Assembly (NCBI RefSeq): GCF_910577135.1
Contig: NZ_CAJTLL010000003.1
Coordinates: 62,001-126,000, forward strand
DNA from: an uncultured Helicobacter sp.
GTDB lineage: Bacteria; Campylobacterota; Campylobacteria; Campylobacterales; Helicobacteraceae
Direction: 5' to 3'
DNA: 64,000 bases
This document shows positions 45,950-56,123 of the stretch, piece after piece. Each line of letters opens with the position of its first letter. The first letter of the stretch is position 1. The notes below the pieces were generated by a model. It worked only from the letters and a program-made list of their open reading frames with translations, did no database searches and was not told where the DNA came from. Position numbers and translations under genes: made by a program.

Positions 45950-46699
45950 TTATTTCTTCAAACCTACACTTACCATTTTGCGACGCAAATAAGCGATTTT
46001 GCTTTGCAATGGGAGTTCTTTAGGACAGGTATCATGGCAAGCAATAAGGCTCATACAGCCAAATACACCATCATCATTACCCACAAGTTCATAATAATCC
46101 TCATCAGTTCGCTCATCGTGTGGATCAATCATAAAACGCACGATTCTATTCATACCCGCAGCACCTACGAAATCATCTCTCATTACTTTAGTTGCACAGC
46201 TTGCGATACAACAGCCACATTCAATACATCTATCAAGCTCAAAGATTTCATCGGCTACATTAGGCTCAATAGGCATTTCAAGTTTAGAAATATCAGGGGC
46301 GTGCTGTGTATGTATCCAGCTCTCTACCCGTTTTGTCATACCCGCAAACCATTCGCCTGTATTCACGCTCAAATCTTTAATAAGCTTAAATGCAGGAAGT
46401 GGCATAAGTGTAATAATGCCATCAGCGAAATCCTGTGTGAGTGTTTTACACGCAAGACGTGGGCGTCCATTAATCATCATCGCGCAGCTTCCGCAAATCC
46501 CTGCACGGCACACAAAGTCAAAGCTTAAATCCGGGTCTTGCTGCTCTCTAATCATACCCAATGCGATAAAAACCGTCATAGAATGTGCTTCTTCTATTTG
46601 GTATTCGCGAAAATGTGGCTTTGAGACCGCACTTTGTGGGTCAAACTTCAATGCTCGAATAGTTAGTATTCTTCCTCTTTGTTGTGTTGCTGCACTCAT
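45950..46699 (-). CDS. frdB: Fumarate reductase iron-sulfur subunit
   Basis: A 249-residue subunit carrying [2Fe-2S], [4Fe-4S] and [3Fe-4S] centres. The plant-type ferredoxin motif is [11 protein letters not shown] with a distal Cys in RPRLACKT. The C-terminal centres are [11 protein letters not shown] and CHDTCPKE. It passes electrons from menaquinol, via FrdC, to FrdA. It overlaps frdA by 4 bases. The frdC-frdA-frdB order is that of Helicobacter and Wolinella. Confidence 0.97.
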   Translation of the reverse strand: MSAATQQRGRILTIRALKFDPQSAVSKPHFREYQIEEAHSMTVFIALGMIREQQDPDLSFDFVCRAGICGSCAMMINGRPRLACKTLTQDFADGIITLMPLPAFKLIKDLSVNTGEWFAGMTKRVESWIHTQHAPDISKLEMPIEPNVADEIFELDRCIECGCCIASCATKVMRDDFVGAAGMNRIVRFMIDPHDERTDEDYYELVGNDDGVFGCMSLIACHDTCPKELPLQSKIAYLRRKMVSVGLKK

Positions 46700-48675
46700 T
46701 GTTTGTCTCCTAATCGTTGATTTCTTGCTTTAAATTTTGGCTGGAGATTGAAGGGCATTAAAGCTTCTTGCAAAGCGTATCTATCGCCACCTTTAGCTTG
46801 GATTTCTTGCGTGATTTTGTCAATTTCAGCTTGACGAATCGCACTATTTGGGTGCTCTATAATCATACCCTTAGCTCCATACCCACGGAATCCCGGCGCG
46901 ATTTCCATTTTCATAATGTCCAAATCTTCATACGTTACCGTTGGTAACGTTTGATTTGGGTTTTCCCAGCTTGTGAGAGTGCGTTTTAGCCAATTTGCAT
47001 CATCTCGTTTTGGATAATCTTCACGTGTGTGCGCACCACGAGATTCTGTCCTATCAAGCGCACCTTTTGCTACGCATAGCGCAATTTTAAGTATTTTTGG
47101 TGTGCGGTAAGCATCTTCAAGCTCAGGGTTATTGTGCATTTTCTTATTTTGCACACGAATATTCTTACTTCGTTTATAAAGCTCTTCAAGCTTATTAACA
47201 GCTTCTTGCAAACTTTTGCCATCGCGGAAAATCCCTACATCATTATCCATAATATCTTTCATCGCATTTTTTAACACATAGACATCTTCATTGCCTGTGC
47301 TATTGAGCAATGCACTAAGATAATCTTGTTGCTTTTGGACAAATTTTTCAAGTGTGGAAGTTTGCACATCAACTTGTGCCCCTTGACAATGTTCTGTAAA
47401 GTATTCACCAATAATCATACCTGATACCACGGCCTCACTCACAGAGTTTCCACCAAGTCTATTAAATCCGTGCAAATCCCAGCAAGCCACTTCACCCGCT
47501 GCAAATAAGCCTTTGAGATGAGTCTCTCCCTTATAGTTTGTGCGAACACCACCCATAGAATAGTGCTGCATTGGTCTTACGGGCGCCCAAACACCCGGTG
47601 TAGCAGGATCGATTCCAGCAAATGTCTTGCAAATATCCTGCACATCACGCAAGTTTCTCTCCACGTGTGCGCGTCCTAAGATAGAAATATCAAGCCACAA
47701 ATGATCGCCATAAGGGGATTTAACACCCTTGCCATTGCGTATATGCTCAAGCATTCTTCGTGAAACCACATCTCTACTTGCCAATTCTTTCTTTTCTGGC
47801 TCATAATCAGGCATGAAACGATAGCCATCAACATCACGTAGCACACCACCATCACCACGACAACCCTCAGTGAGTAAGATTCCGCTAGGGACAAGCGGGG
47901 TGGGGTGGAACTGCACTGCCTCCATATTGCCAAGCTTCGCCACACCTGTCTCCATAGCAATTGCCGCCCCTGTGCCTTCACAAATCACGGCATTTGTGGT
48001 ATTGCGATACACTCTACCATAGCCACCTGTGGCAAGAAGAGTGCCTTTAGAAACATATGCAGAAAGCTCACCTGTTACTAAATCCCGCACCACAGCACCA
48101 TAGCATTTGCCATCTTGATGAATGAGTGAGAGGGCTTCTTTTCTGTCTTGGATATCCACACCAAGCTTATAGGCTTCATTAGCCACTGCATAAAGCATAG
48201 TATGTCCGGTAGCGTCTGCTGTATAGCAAGTGCGCCATTTTTTTGTGCCGCCAAAGTCACGTGAATGGATATAGCCGTGTCTAAAGTCATCTTCGGTAAT
48301 AGTTACCTTTTCACCATTAATTACCGCAGGTCTATCTCCCTTTTGGATTCTCGTCCAGGGCACACCAAATCCTGCTAACTCACGAATCGCCTTAGGAGCT
48401 GTGGTAACAAACATTCTTGCTACATCTTGATCACAACCCCAATCACTTCCCTTCACAGTATCTGCAAAGTGTAAATCCTCATTGTCTCCATCACTCTTTA
48501 CAGAGTTTCCTAGACTTGCTTGCATACCACCTTGAGCCGCAGCAGAGTGGCTTCTTTTCACCGGTACGAGAGATAATACAATCGTGTTTAAGCCTACTTG
48601 TTGTGCTGCTATAGAAGCCCTAAGTCCTGCCAAACCACCTCCAATAATTAAGGCATCACTATATACTACCTTCAT
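46696..48675 (-). CDS. frdA: Fumarate reductase flavoprotein subunit
   Basis: A 659-residue catalytic subunit with covalently bound FAD. The dinucleotide fold is [11 protein letters not shown] at the N-terminus, the flavin His is in [11 protein letters not shown], and the active site includes [11 protein letters not shown] and a GMRTNYKGE-like [11 protein letters not shown] segment. The capping and C-terminal domains are complete. It reduces fumarate at the cytoplasmic face, the terminal acceptor of anaerobic respiration. It begins immediately after frdC and is coupled to frdB. Confidence 0.98.
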   Translation of the reverse strand: MKVVYSDALIIGGGLAGLRASIAAQQVGLNTIVLSLVPVKRSHSAAAQGGMQASLGNSVKSDGDNEDLHFADTVKGSDWGCDQDVARMFVTTAPKAIRELAGFGVPWTRIQKGDRPAVINGEKVTITEDDFRHGYIHSRDFGGTKKWRTCYTADATGHTMLYAVANEAYKLGVDIQDRKEALSLIHQDGKCYGAVVRDLVTGELSAYVSKGTLLATGGYGRVYRNTTNAVICEGTGAAIAMETGVAKLGNMEAVQFHPTPLVPSGILLTEGCRGDGGVLRDVDGYRFMPDYEPEKKELASRDVVSRRMLEHIRNGKGVKSPYGDHLWLDISILGRAHVERNLRDVQDICKTFAGIDPATPGVWAPVRPMQHYSMGGVRTNYKGETHLKGLFAAGEVACWDLHGFNRLGGNSVSEAVVSGMIIGEYFTEHCQGAQVDVQTSTLEKFVQKQQDYLSALLNSTGNEDVYVLKNAMKDIMDNDVGIFRDGKSLQEAVNKLEELYKRSKNIRVQNKKMHNNPELEDAYRTPKILKIALCVAKGALDRTESRGAHTREDYPKRDDANWLKRTLTSWENPNQTLPTVTYEDLDIMKMEIAPGFRGYGAKGMIIEHPNSAIRQAEIDKITQEIQAKGGDRYALQEALMPFNLQPKFKARNQRLGDKQ

Positions 48676-49446
48676 TTATTCTCCTTTTCCTTGTGTGTGC
48701 TCATCTAAGATTCTGTATTCTTCTATGCTTTTGCTACTATCTAGTCCGTGTCCAATTTGCATATAAGCAATATATGACGCGATACCAAGCACAAGGCAGA
48801 AAATAGTAAGAGCAAGTTTAATAGCTCGCAAAGTTTTTATACCTAAACCTTCAAACCAACCCCATTTAATACAAAGCCTATAAAGCCCAATAGAGCCGTG
48901 AAACTCAACCGCGAAAAGCAAGAGCGCGTAAAGAAGATAAAAATCTTGGTGATAAAATCTATATGCAGATGCACTAGGACCAATATTTTCTGGCTGAGTA
49001 AGCATAATAAATACATGTGGCATAGCAAGGAAAAATATAGCAAAACCTGTAGCTGCTTGGATTACCCAATATGTCGTATCGCCGTGCTTCATTAAGTCCT
49101 TATGAACACGGAGTGCGAGGAATTGCTTGTAGTTAATAGGAAATTTTCTCATTGCTAAAAATGCGTGTGCTACAAGCACAATGATAACAATGGCAACAAT
49201 TACGGAAACAATCCTTGGCTCACCTGCTTCACCAAAAATCATACTTCCTTCGAAGAACTTTGTAACCTTATACATCGCTTCCTTGCTGATAAGAATGCTG
49301 GACACAAAAAGCAAGTGAGCTAACATGAATAGCCCCAAAAACAATCCTGTCGCACTTTGCCAAAAATCAAGCCTTGCTGGGACATTACTTTTTTTTCTTT
49401 GAGGCGTTACTCCTGTGTAACTCTCAATTATCTTATCCTCTCGCAT
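48676..49446 (-). CDS. frdC: Fumarate reductase cytochrome b subunit
   Basis: A 256-residue di-heme membrane anchor with about five helices. LDFWQSATGLFLGLFMLAHLLFVSSIL is split across the first helix, and histidines in FHGSIGLYR and other helices are candidate heme ligands, as in the Wolinella enzyme. It oxidises menaquinol. AGGAGA precedes the ATG. The 162-bp upstream region carries the promoter but no recognised operator. Confidence 0.95.
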   Translation of the reverse strand: MREDKIIESYTGVTPQRKKSNVPARLDFWQSATGLFLGLFMLAHLLFVSSILISKEAMYKVTKFFEGSMIFGEAGEPRIVSVIVAIVIIVLVAHAFLAMRKFPINYKQFLALRVHKDLMKHGDTTYWVIQAATGFAIFFLAMPHVFIMLTQPENIGPSASAYRFYHQDFYLLYALLLFAVEFHGSIGLYRLCIKWGWFEGLGIKTLRAIKLALTIFCLVLGIASYIAYMQIGHGLDSSKSIEEYRILDEHTQGKGE

Positions 49447-49608
49447 ATGTTCTCCTGTTTGTAGTTTGACCTATTAAGCTAACACAAGGGCTATCTTGTG
49501 GTTATTTTAAAAAGGTGAGCCTACATTATAAGCAAATAAAGATTAAAGTTTTTTTATATTTTCTCTGTGTTATTCTCATTTTTGCAGATATTGTAATGTT
49601 ATAGAATC

Positions 49609-49983
49609 TTAAGGAGCTAAAAGTCCATTGCTAAAGCTTTTTATGCCTTTTTGAAAAATATTTTCTCCGGTGCTAAGTGGCGAATTGGAAAGTTTGGTAT
49701 GACACTGAATACAGCTATTTAGCACGATATGCTCTTTTGCAAGGATGGGTGTTTGAATCTTGCGCATATCGTGACAGGCAAAGCAGTCTTCCCCACAGCT
49801 TCCCATATCAATTTGCGCCATTTTTGCCTCTGTATGACAGCTTTTACACACAAGCATAGGAGCGTGTCTTATATCATTTTTATAGTCTAGGTTTGCATGA
49901 CAAGCCTTGCAATCCCCAGTGCAAGCAAATACGATATTGATACATAAGGCACAAAAAAGCCATATTATCGCTATTTGCCGCAT
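49609..49983 (-). CDS. Small periplasmic tetraheme cytochrome c
   Basis: A 124-residue protein with an N-terminal signal peptide (about 1-20) and four CxxCH heme sites: CKACH, CKSCH, CFACH and CIQCH. Additional His residues can be axial ligands. The pattern is that of small c3/NapC-related multiheme cytochromes, but I do not recognise the exact family. Its ATG follows the thiS TGA directly (TGAATG), so it is translated with thiS and glmU. Respiratory electron carriage is likely; the partner is unknown. Confidence 0.75.
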   Translation of the reverse strand: MRQIAIIWLFCALCINIVFACTGDCKACHANLDYKNDIRHAPMLVCKSCHTEAKMAQIDMGSCGEDCFACHDMRKIQTPILAKEHIVLNSCIQCHTKLSNSPLSTGENIFQKGIKSFSNGLLAP

Positions 49984-50187
49984 TCACCCACCGCCAACAA
50001 AGTCTAAAATCTCCACTTCATCGCCATTTTGCAACACATAGCTTTCCCACAAGTCTTTTTTTACCACCTGTGTGTTAATAGCTATTGCCATTGCCTTATG
50101 AGCTATGCCTAAATGCTCTATGAGCGTTAGAATCGTGCAGTTTGTATCTAATGGATATGCTTTGCCATTGAGGATAATGCTATTCAT
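49984..50187 (-). CDS. thiS: Sulfur carrier protein ThiS
   Basis: A 67-residue ubiquitin-fold protein ending in the required Gly-Gly (VGGG). In thiamine synthesis the C-terminus is adenylated and thiocarboxylated. The first strand (IILNGKAYPLD) and the LQNGDEVEILDFVGGG end are typical. AAGGAG precedes the ATG. It lies 9 bases after glmU and abuts the tetraheme cytochrome. No other thi gene is in the window. Confidence 0.92.
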   Translation of the reverse strand: MNSIILNGKAYPLDTNCTILTLIEHLGIAHKAMAIAINTQVVKKDLWESYVLQNGDEVEILDFVGGG

Positions 50188-50196
50188 ACTTGCTCC

Positions 50197-51540
50197 TTAT
50201 GGTTTTTTGTTAAAAAATGTAAAATAGCCATTTTTGATATGTTTTTGCGGTGTGCGTGAAAGCACCAAATCCCCCTCTTGTGTGTCTTTTGTAATCGTGC
50301 TACCTGCACCAATAAGCGTATTTTGAGCAATTTTCACAGGGGCGACAAGCTGCACATCACTTCCCACAAATACATTTTTGCCTATAATGCTCTTATGCTT
50401 TGCCTTGCCATCATAATTACAGGTAATCACTCCCGCGCCAATATTGCTCCCGCTATCAATCTCACAATCCCCCAAATAGCTTAAATGCCCTGCCTTAACG
50501 CCATTGAGGTTACTCGCCTTAGTTTCAACAAAATTACCAATATGCGTATTTTTGATATGACTTTTAGGGCGGATATGAGCTAGAGGCCCTATATCGCTTG
50601 ATTCTATAATGCTTTGCTCAATCACGCTATGAGCTTTAATGTGAGCATCTCTAATCTCGCATTCCCCGAGTATTTGCACTCCTTGCTCGATGATACATTC
50701 TCCATAAAATCGCACTTGAGATTCTATATAAATGGTATGAGGCAGGTGCATTATCACGCCTTGCTCCATTGCAGCATCTCTTAAGCGAGTGAGCATTACC
50801 TCTTGTGCATTGGCTAACTGCACCTTAGAATTCACCCCCATAAATTCTGCTTCCTCTACTATCAACGCGGCAATGGATACATTATCCTGCTTGGCATAAA
50901 AAATCACATCAGTGAGGTAAAATTCCTTTTGTGCATTTGTATTACTAATACGCGCTAAATACTTCTCCAATATGCTTTTGTGAATCTTATACACCCCCGC
51001 ATTTACATCTTTAATCAATAACTCTCGTGCATTTGCATCTTTTTGTTCGATGATTTTTTGCACAGCATTATTTTCTATCACCACACGCCCATAGCCATTA
51101 GGATTGTCTAAATGCAGCACACTCATTACAATGGGCGCATTATTAGCACATAGGGCTTGAAGCGTATGTGAGCAGATAAGAGGCATATCTCCATTAAGGA
51201 TAAGCACCTCATCATATTTGTAGCAAAAGGGTTTTTTGCATTCTGCGCCCCTGCCTCCTTGCATCAGTGCCCCTGCTGTGCCGGGAAAATTGATATGATC
51301 TTGTGTGTGAAAATGTAACCTTTTTTCATCATAGGCTATTTTATAGGCTTTAAGCACAGATTCTTTGATAAGGTTTTCTTGGTGATAAAGCACGATATGC
51401 ACATCATCGCTTAAATACAATGCCTCATCAATACTATAAAACAGCATTGCCTTGCCACAGATTCTATGAAGCACCTTTGGCGTGTTTGACTTCATTCGTG
51501 TGCCAGCTCCTGCTGCAAGAATCACTATTGATATATTCAT
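50197..51540 (-). CDS. glmU: Bifunctional GlmU (N-acetylglucosamine-1-P uridyltransferase / acetyltransferase)
   Basis: A 447-residue two-domain enzyme making UDP-GlcNAc. The N-terminal pyrophosphorylase domain starts VILAAGAGTRMKSNTPKVL and has LILNGDMPL. The C-terminal left-handed beta-helix, from about residue 250, has the hexapeptide repeats with NYDGKAKHKSIIG. AAAGGA precedes the ATG. It is divergent from fliP, as in H. pylori, and heads the glmU-thiS-cytochrome unit. Confidence 0.96.
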   Translation of the reverse strand: MNISIVILAAGAGTRMKSNTPKVLHRICGKAMLFYSIDEALYLSDDVHIVLYHQENLIKESVLKAYKIAYDEKRLHFHTQDHINFPGTAGALMQGGRGAECKKPFCYKYDEVLILNGDMPLICSHTLQALCANNAPIVMSVLHLDNPNGYGRVVIENNAVQKIIEQKDANARELLIKDVNAGVYKIHKSILEKYLARISNTNAQKEFYLTDVIFYAKQDNVSIAALIVEEAEFMGVNSKVQLANAQEVMLTRLRDAAMEQGVIMHLPHTIYIESQVRFYGECIIEQGVQILGECEIRDAHIKAHSVIEQSIIESSDIGPLAHIRPKSHIKNTHIGNFVETKASNLNGVKAGHLSYLGDCEIDSGSNIGAGVITCNYDGKAKHKSIIGKNVFVGSDVQLVAPVKIAQNTLIGAGSTITKDTQEGDLVLSRTPQKHIKNGYFTFFNKKP

Positions 51541-51641
51541 ACACTTCCTTTAAGCATAGCAAGATACAAACCTTGATTTATGTAATTTTAACACACAAAA
51601 TTTTATAATACGCCCTTTATTCTTTCGATTTGGGAGTGATT

Positions 51642-52445
51642 TTGAAAAAACTTTTATGGATATATTGCATTTGCGTGTGTTTTTTATCAGCTGAACCAAG
51701 CTCTAATATCACACCTGTGCTTCCATCACCTTCAAGTATCCCCTCTGTCCCATCGCTCCCTAATAATCCCGTGCTGCCTTCAGTAGACTTATCTATTACT
51801 GCACCACAAGAGCCTACCGAGCTTGTTACAACACTTAATATCGTCCTTATCATTACTCTACTTGTGCTTGCGCCTTCCCTTGTGCTTGTGATGACAAGCT
51901 TCACACGTATTGTTATTGTTTTTGCTTTTTTACGCACCGCACTTGGCACACAGCAGTCTCCTCCTACGCAAATCCTTGTAAGCCTCGCGCTTGTATTGAC
52001 TTTTTTTATTATGGAGCCAGTAGTAACTAAAAGCTATGAAGTAGGCATTAAGCCCTATACAGAGAAGCAGATTTCCTATGATGAGGCATTTGAGCGCGCC
52101 ATTGTGCCATTTAAAGATTTTATGATTAAAAACACACGTGAGAAAGACCTCGCGCTATTTTTTAGAATCCGCCACCTTGAGAATCCCCAAAGTGTCGATG
52201 ATGTACCTCTTAGTGTGCTAATACCCGCCTTTATGATAAGTGAGCTAAAAACTGCCTTTTGGATAGGTTTTTTACTCTATCTGCCCTTCTTGGTCATTGA
52301 TATGGTAATTAGCTCCGTGCTTATGGCAATGGGTATGATGATGCTCCCGCCAGTGATGATTTCCCTCCCTTTTAAAATTCTAGTATTTGTGCTAGTTGAT
52401 GGGTGGAATCTACTCATTGGGAATCTCGTGCAGGGATTTAAGTAG
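51642..52445 (+). CDS. fliP: Flagellar export protein FliP
   Basis: A 267-residue core component of the flagellar type III export gate. A cleavable signal peptide (MKKLLWIYCICVCFLSAE) is followed by a Pro/Ser-rich linker and the FliP domain: LAPSLVLVMTSFTRIVIVF, LRTALGTQQSPPTQIL and MGMMMLPPVMISLPFKI. I chose TTG 51642 because GGGAG lies five bases before it; in-frame codons further upstream overlap the site. fliR, another gate part, lies nearby on the other strand at 53.6 kb. Confidence 0.95.
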   Translation: MKKLLWIYCICVCFLSAEPSSNITPVLPSPSSIPSVPSLPNNPVLPSVDLSITAPQEPTELVTTLNIVLIITLLVLAPSLVLVMTSFTRIVIVFAFLRTALGTQQSPPTQILVSLALVLTFFIMEPVVTKSYEVGIKPYTEKQISYDEAFERAIVPFKDFMIKNTREKDLALFFRIRHLENPQSVDDVPLSVLIPAFMISELKTAFWIGFLLYLPFLVIDMVISSVLMAMGMMMLPPVMISLPFKILVFVLVDGWNLLIGNLVQGFK

Positions 52446-52453
52446 CTGCAAAG

Positions 52454-53617
52454 ATGGAATGTGCGCATTTTGGCATTTGTGGCGGGTGTAATAACACTGC
52501 CTTAAGCTATAAGCAGCAGTTTGAAGGCAAAATTGCGCAAACCACACAGGAATTTTACCCCTTACTCAATAAACAAAATGTGAGGATTGAAAGCTTTGAT
52601 TCTCTAGAGAGTGGCTTTCGCGCTCGTGCGGAATGGCGGATTTATCACGATAATGGCACAATGCACTTTGCAATGAGTGCCTTAGAATCTGCCCATAAAG
52701 TCCCCATTACACAATGCCCGATTTTACTCCCCATTTTGCAAAGCCTCTTCCCACTCCTGCTTGATATATTACAACACAATCAAATCCTTCATCACAAGCT
52801 TTATGCGTGTAATCTGCTGTGCAGTATGCAAGATGAGGTGATTATCACACTCATTTATCATAAGCATTTAGATTCTCTATGGGAAGAAGCGGCACAAAAA
52901 GCGCAATATAGGCTTACAAAAGCACTCAATGTGCCATTGCATATCGTTGGACGCAGCAAAAATCAAAAGTGTGTATTAGGCAAAACTTATATATGTGAAT
53001 CTCTAAGTCTCTTGAATGGCACTTATCATTATCAATATTTTAAGCAAGAGGGAGCTTTTAGTCAACCAAACCCGCTTATTAATCTTAAAATGCTTGAATT
53101 TGTCGCCTCATCGCTGCAAAAACTCTATCCTAAGCCTATTTGCGATGCTTTGGAGATTTATTGTGGGAGTGGGAATTTCACTTTGATATTGTCTGCATTT
53201 TTTAGAAAGGTGTTAGCCACAGAAGTAGTAAAATCCGCTATCGCCCTGCTTAAAGACAATATGACACAAAATCATATTACAAACATTACCCCCGTGCGGC
53301 TTAATGCGCGTGAAAGTATACAAGCTTTATGTGGGGAACGTGCCTTTTTTCGCCTTAAAGATGTGGATATTGCATCTTTTAATATTGAGTGTGTGCTAAT
53401 CGACCCACCTCGCAGCGGTGTAGGTGATAAAGCAATTTTAGCATTTTTACAACGTTTTCCTAGCATTATCTACATTTCGTGCAATCCTAGCACTCTCACA
53501 CAAGATTTATCTATCCTTTTACAAACGCATAGTATTGCGCGATTTGGGCTTTTTGACCAATTCCCTTATACACATCATAGAGAATGTGTAGTGATTTTGC
53601 GCAAAAATCTTTTATAG
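52454..53617 (+). CDS. trmA: tRNA (uracil-5-)-methyltransferase
   Basis: A 387-residue SAM-dependent RNA methyltransferase of the TrmA/RumA group. An N-terminal Cys cluster (CAHFGICGGC) is unusual for TrmA and more typical of iron-sulfur RumA-like members. Motif I is EIYCGSGNFTL, the DPPR motif is LIDPPRSGVGD, and the nucleophile Cys is in YISCNPSTL. The target is probably U54 of tRNA, but rRNA is possible. It lies 8 bases after fliP and is convergent with fliR. Confidence 0.88.
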   Translation: MECAHFGICGGCNNTALSYKQQFEGKIAQTTQEFYPLLNKQNVRIESFDSLESGFRARAEWRIYHDNGTMHFAMSALESAHKVPITQCPILLPILQSLFPLLLDILQHNQILHHKLYACNLLCSMQDEVIITLIYHKHLDSLWEEAAQKAQYRLTKALNVPLHIVGRSKNQKCVLGKTYICESLSLLNGTYHYQYFKQEGAFSQPNPLINLKMLEFVASSLQKLYPKPICDALEIYCGSGNFTLILSAFFRKVLATEVVKSAIALLKDNMTQNHITNITPVRLNARESIQALCGERAFFRLKDVDIASFNIECVLIDPPRSGVGDKAILAFLQRFPSIIYISCNPSTLTQDLSILLQTHSIARFGLFDQFPYTHHRECVVILRKNLL

Positions 53618-53625
53618 GGATTACT

Positions 53626-54402
53626 TTACTGCCCCAAAAAGAGTTTGCCTACCGCAAGAAAGGCATTTTTTAGCTCATTTTTGAATGTATAAATAATTGT
53701 AGAAATGGTAAGGATCAGCACGACAAAAGCAATGGCGATTTTTACAGGGAATCCTATGGCAAGAAGGTTGAATTGCGGGTGGGTCTTCATAATCATACCA
53801 AAAATCACATCAGAAAGCAGAATAATGGCTAACACAGGGAAAGCCATAGAGAATCCCACAGCAAAAATATTACCAAAAGCCTTAACAAAATATGCCACAC
53901 TCTTTGGTTCAAAGACAAATCCCCCTAAAGGCGTGGCACTAAGGCTATGAGAGATGATAAGAAAAATCGTATGATGAAAATCTAGGCTTAATGCGATAAG
54001 CAGTCCTAAAATCGCAATGAGTTGCGCAATGATAGGCTTTTGCGCCCCACTCACAGGGTCATAAGCACTCGCCATAGTAAGCCCCATAGTAAAGCTGATA
54101 AGCTCCCCGCCAAAACTAAGCATAGCAAACACAATTTGCAAACAAATAGAAGCCATAAAGCCTAACATTACTTCAAACAAAACTGCAACGATAAACTCCT
54201 CCATACTGATATCGGGCAGTTGCGTATTGACTAGGGGAAAAAACGCCACGCTCATAAAAAACACCATTGCTGCGCGAACATTAATGCTAATAAGCTGATT
54301 ATCAAAAAAAGGGAAAAACGCAAACACCCCACCAAAACGTGCGAGTAGTAGCAAAAATACAGCGACGCTATTAGGCTCTGTGATGTAAGCGACAAGCTCC
54401 AT
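53626..54402 (-). CDS. fliR: Flagellar export protein FliR
   Basis: A 258-residue integral membrane part of the flagellar export gate. About six hydrophobic helices are present, with ARFGGVFAFFPFFDNQLISINVRAA split by the first turn, and VMLGFMASICLQIVFAMLSFGGELI in the middle, both typical. It lies 5 bases after xseB, the end of the long minus-strand cluster. Convergent to trmA with only 8 bases between, so no terminator is visible. Confidence 0.95.
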   Translation of the reverse strand: MELVAYITEPNSVAVFLLLLARFGGVFAFFPFFDNQLISINVRAAMVFFMSVAFFPLVNTQLPDISMEEFIVAVLFEVMLGFMASICLQIVFAMLSFGGELISFTMGLTMASAYDPVSGAQKPIIAQLIAILGLLIALSLDFHHTIFLIISHSLSATPLGGFVFEPKSVAYFVKAFGNIFAVGFSMAFPVLAIILLSDVIFGMIMKTHPQFNLLAIGFPVKIAIAFVVLILTISTIIYTFKNELKNAFLAVGKLFLGQ

Positions 54403-54407
54403 AAGGG

Positions 54408-54656
54408 CTATTCTTTAAATTCTTGGTATTGCAACTTCGCTTTTTCTAGGATTTCCTCCGCACTTTTTAGGCTTTGCATACCGCTTTCATAAAGGGCTAA
54501 AAATTCTTTTAATGTGATTTCTTGGGAGTTTAGCTTGTTTAAGACAACTTTTGCCTTTTCAATCAAGTTTTCAAAATCCTGCCCATTGGCAGTATTATCA
54601 TTTCTTTGCTCCTCTGTGGTGGTGCTATCAAAGATAGAATCTTGTGTATTTGGCAT
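54408..54656 (-). CDS. xseB: Exodeoxyribonuclease VII small subunit
   Basis: An 82-residue helical protein. The XseB domain is NLIEKAKVVLNKLNSQE followed by TLKEFLALYESGMQSLK and a coiled segment EEILEKAKLQYQEF. The first 25 residues are a polar, Asn/Thr-rich extension. It forms the ExoVII nuclease with XseA, not in this window. It sits between guaB (9 bases) and fliR (5 bases). Confidence 0.92.
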   Translation of the reverse strand: MPNTQDSIFDSTTTEEQRNDNTANGQDFENLIEKAKVVLNKLNSQEITLKEFLALYESGMQSLKSAEEILEKAKLQYQEFKE

Positions 54657-54665
54657 ATCCGCTCC

Positions 54666-56111
54666 TTAGCCGTGATAATTGGGGGCTTCTTTGGTAATAT
54701 CTACATCGTGCACGTGAGATTCCCTCAATCCCGCAGAAGTAATCTCTACAAATTCCGCCCTCTCCCATAATGTAGGAATATCCTTACTCCCTAGATAGCC
54801 CATTGATGACTTCAGCCCACCCACGAGCTGATGCACCACATCGCCGACCTTGCCTCGATATGGCACTCGCCCCTCCACGCCTTCAGGCACAAGCTTATCC
54901 TGTGCTGTGCCTTCTTGGAAATACCTATCCGCACTGCCCCTTGTCATCGCCCCCATACTTCCCATACCACGATAACCTTTATATTGTCTGCCTTGATAGA
55001 TGATTAAATCTCCTGGGGATTCTTCTGTGCCAGCAATGAGGCTGCCTATCATCACACTTGAAGCCCCTACGGCTATGGCTTTAGCAATATCACCTGAATA
55101 CTTTATACCTCCATCGGCGATAATAGGTACATTGTGCTGCTTTGCCACTTGTGCGCACGCATCAATTGCAGAAATTTGAGGCATACCCACACCCGCCACA
55201 ATCCGCGTAGTGCAAATGCTACCCGGTCCTATGCCTACCTTTACCGCGTCTGCTCCTGCATTGATTAAATCCCTTGTAGCTTCAGCTGTTACGACATTAC
55301 CTACGATAACATCAATCACAAGTTTAGATTTAATCTTTTCTAATGTTTTAATCGCATTGACAGAATGCCCGTGTGCACAATCTAACACAAGCACATCAGC
55401 CCCTGCATCAGTGACTGCTTCAGCCCTCTCAAACTGCTTCACTCCAATAGCCGCGCCCACCTTTAGCCGCCCAAAGCTATCCTTGCAAGAGTTTGGGTAT
55501 TCTATACGTTTTTGAATATCTTTAATGGTGATAAGCCCTTTAAGCGTGTAGTTTTCATCGACAATAGGGAGCTTTTCGATTCTATTTTTGTGCATAATCT
55601 CCTTTGCCTCTTCTAAAGTCGTGCCAACCTTAGCCGTTACAAGAGAATCTTTTGTCATCAAATCACCCACGAGTTTATTCAAATCGTGTTCAAATCGCAC
55701 ATCGCGGTTTGTTAAGATGCCAATGAGTTTGCCATACTCATCGACAACAGGTACACCTGAAATCTTATAATTATCTGTAATCGCCTTAGCATCGGCTAAT
55801 GTACTATCCGCACGTATATAGATAGGATCGACAATCACACCGCTTTCGCTCTTTTTCACACGTTTAATCTGCTCGACTTGAGAGGCAATATCCATATTTT
55901 TATGGATAATCCCAATCCCCCCTAATCGCGCCATCGCAATGGCTGTGCGATATTCTGTAACTGTATCCATCGCCGCACTCACAAGGGGAATATTAAGGGC
56001 AATATTCTTGCTTAACATCGTTTGGGTATTGACTTCTTGGGGCAATATCTGCGAATATGCAGGGACAAGCAAGACATCTTCAAATGTAAGAGCTTTTTGC
56101 GTAATTTTCAT
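54666..56111 (-). CDS. guaB: Inosine-5'-monophosphate dehydrogenase
   Basis: A 481-residue enzyme converting IMP to XMP, first committed step of GMP synthesis. The TIM barrel is split by two CBS domains (about 95-200). The catalytic Cys is in [11 protein letters not shown], and [26 protein letters not shown] and the C-terminal flap Arg-Tyr are present. It lies 12 bases after gatA and 9 before xseB. The gatA-guaB order is shared with H. pylori. Confidence 0.98.
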   Translation of the reverse strand: MKITQKALTFEDVLLVPAYSQILPQEVNTQTMLSKNIALNIPLVSAAMDTVTEYRTAIAMARLGGIGIIHKNMDIASQVEQIKRVKKSESGVIVDPIYIRADSTLADAKAITDNYKISGVPVVDEYGKLIGILTNRDVRFEHDLNKLVGDLMTKDSLVTAKVGTTLEEAKEIMHKNRIEKLPIVDENYTLKGLITIKDIQKRIEYPNSCKDSFGRLKVGAAIGVKQFERAEAVTDAGADVLVLDCAHGHSVNAIKTLEKIKSKLVIDVIVGNVVTAEATRDLINAGADAVKVGIGPGSICTTRIVAGVGMPQISAIDACAQVAKQHNVPIIADGGIKYSGDIAKAIAVGASSVMIGSLIAGTEESPGDLIIYQGRQYKGYRGMGSMGAMTRGSADRYFQEGTAQDKLVPEGVEGRVPYRGKVGDVVHQLVGGLKSSMGYLGSKDIPTLWERAEFVEITSAGLRESHVHDVDITKEAPNYHG

Positions 56112-56123
56112 TTCTTAACTCCT

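Noticed and set aside
45881..46528. 215-codon plus-strand frame across the cls-like/frdB region
   Set aside because: It is antisense to the well-supported frdB and has no matching family.
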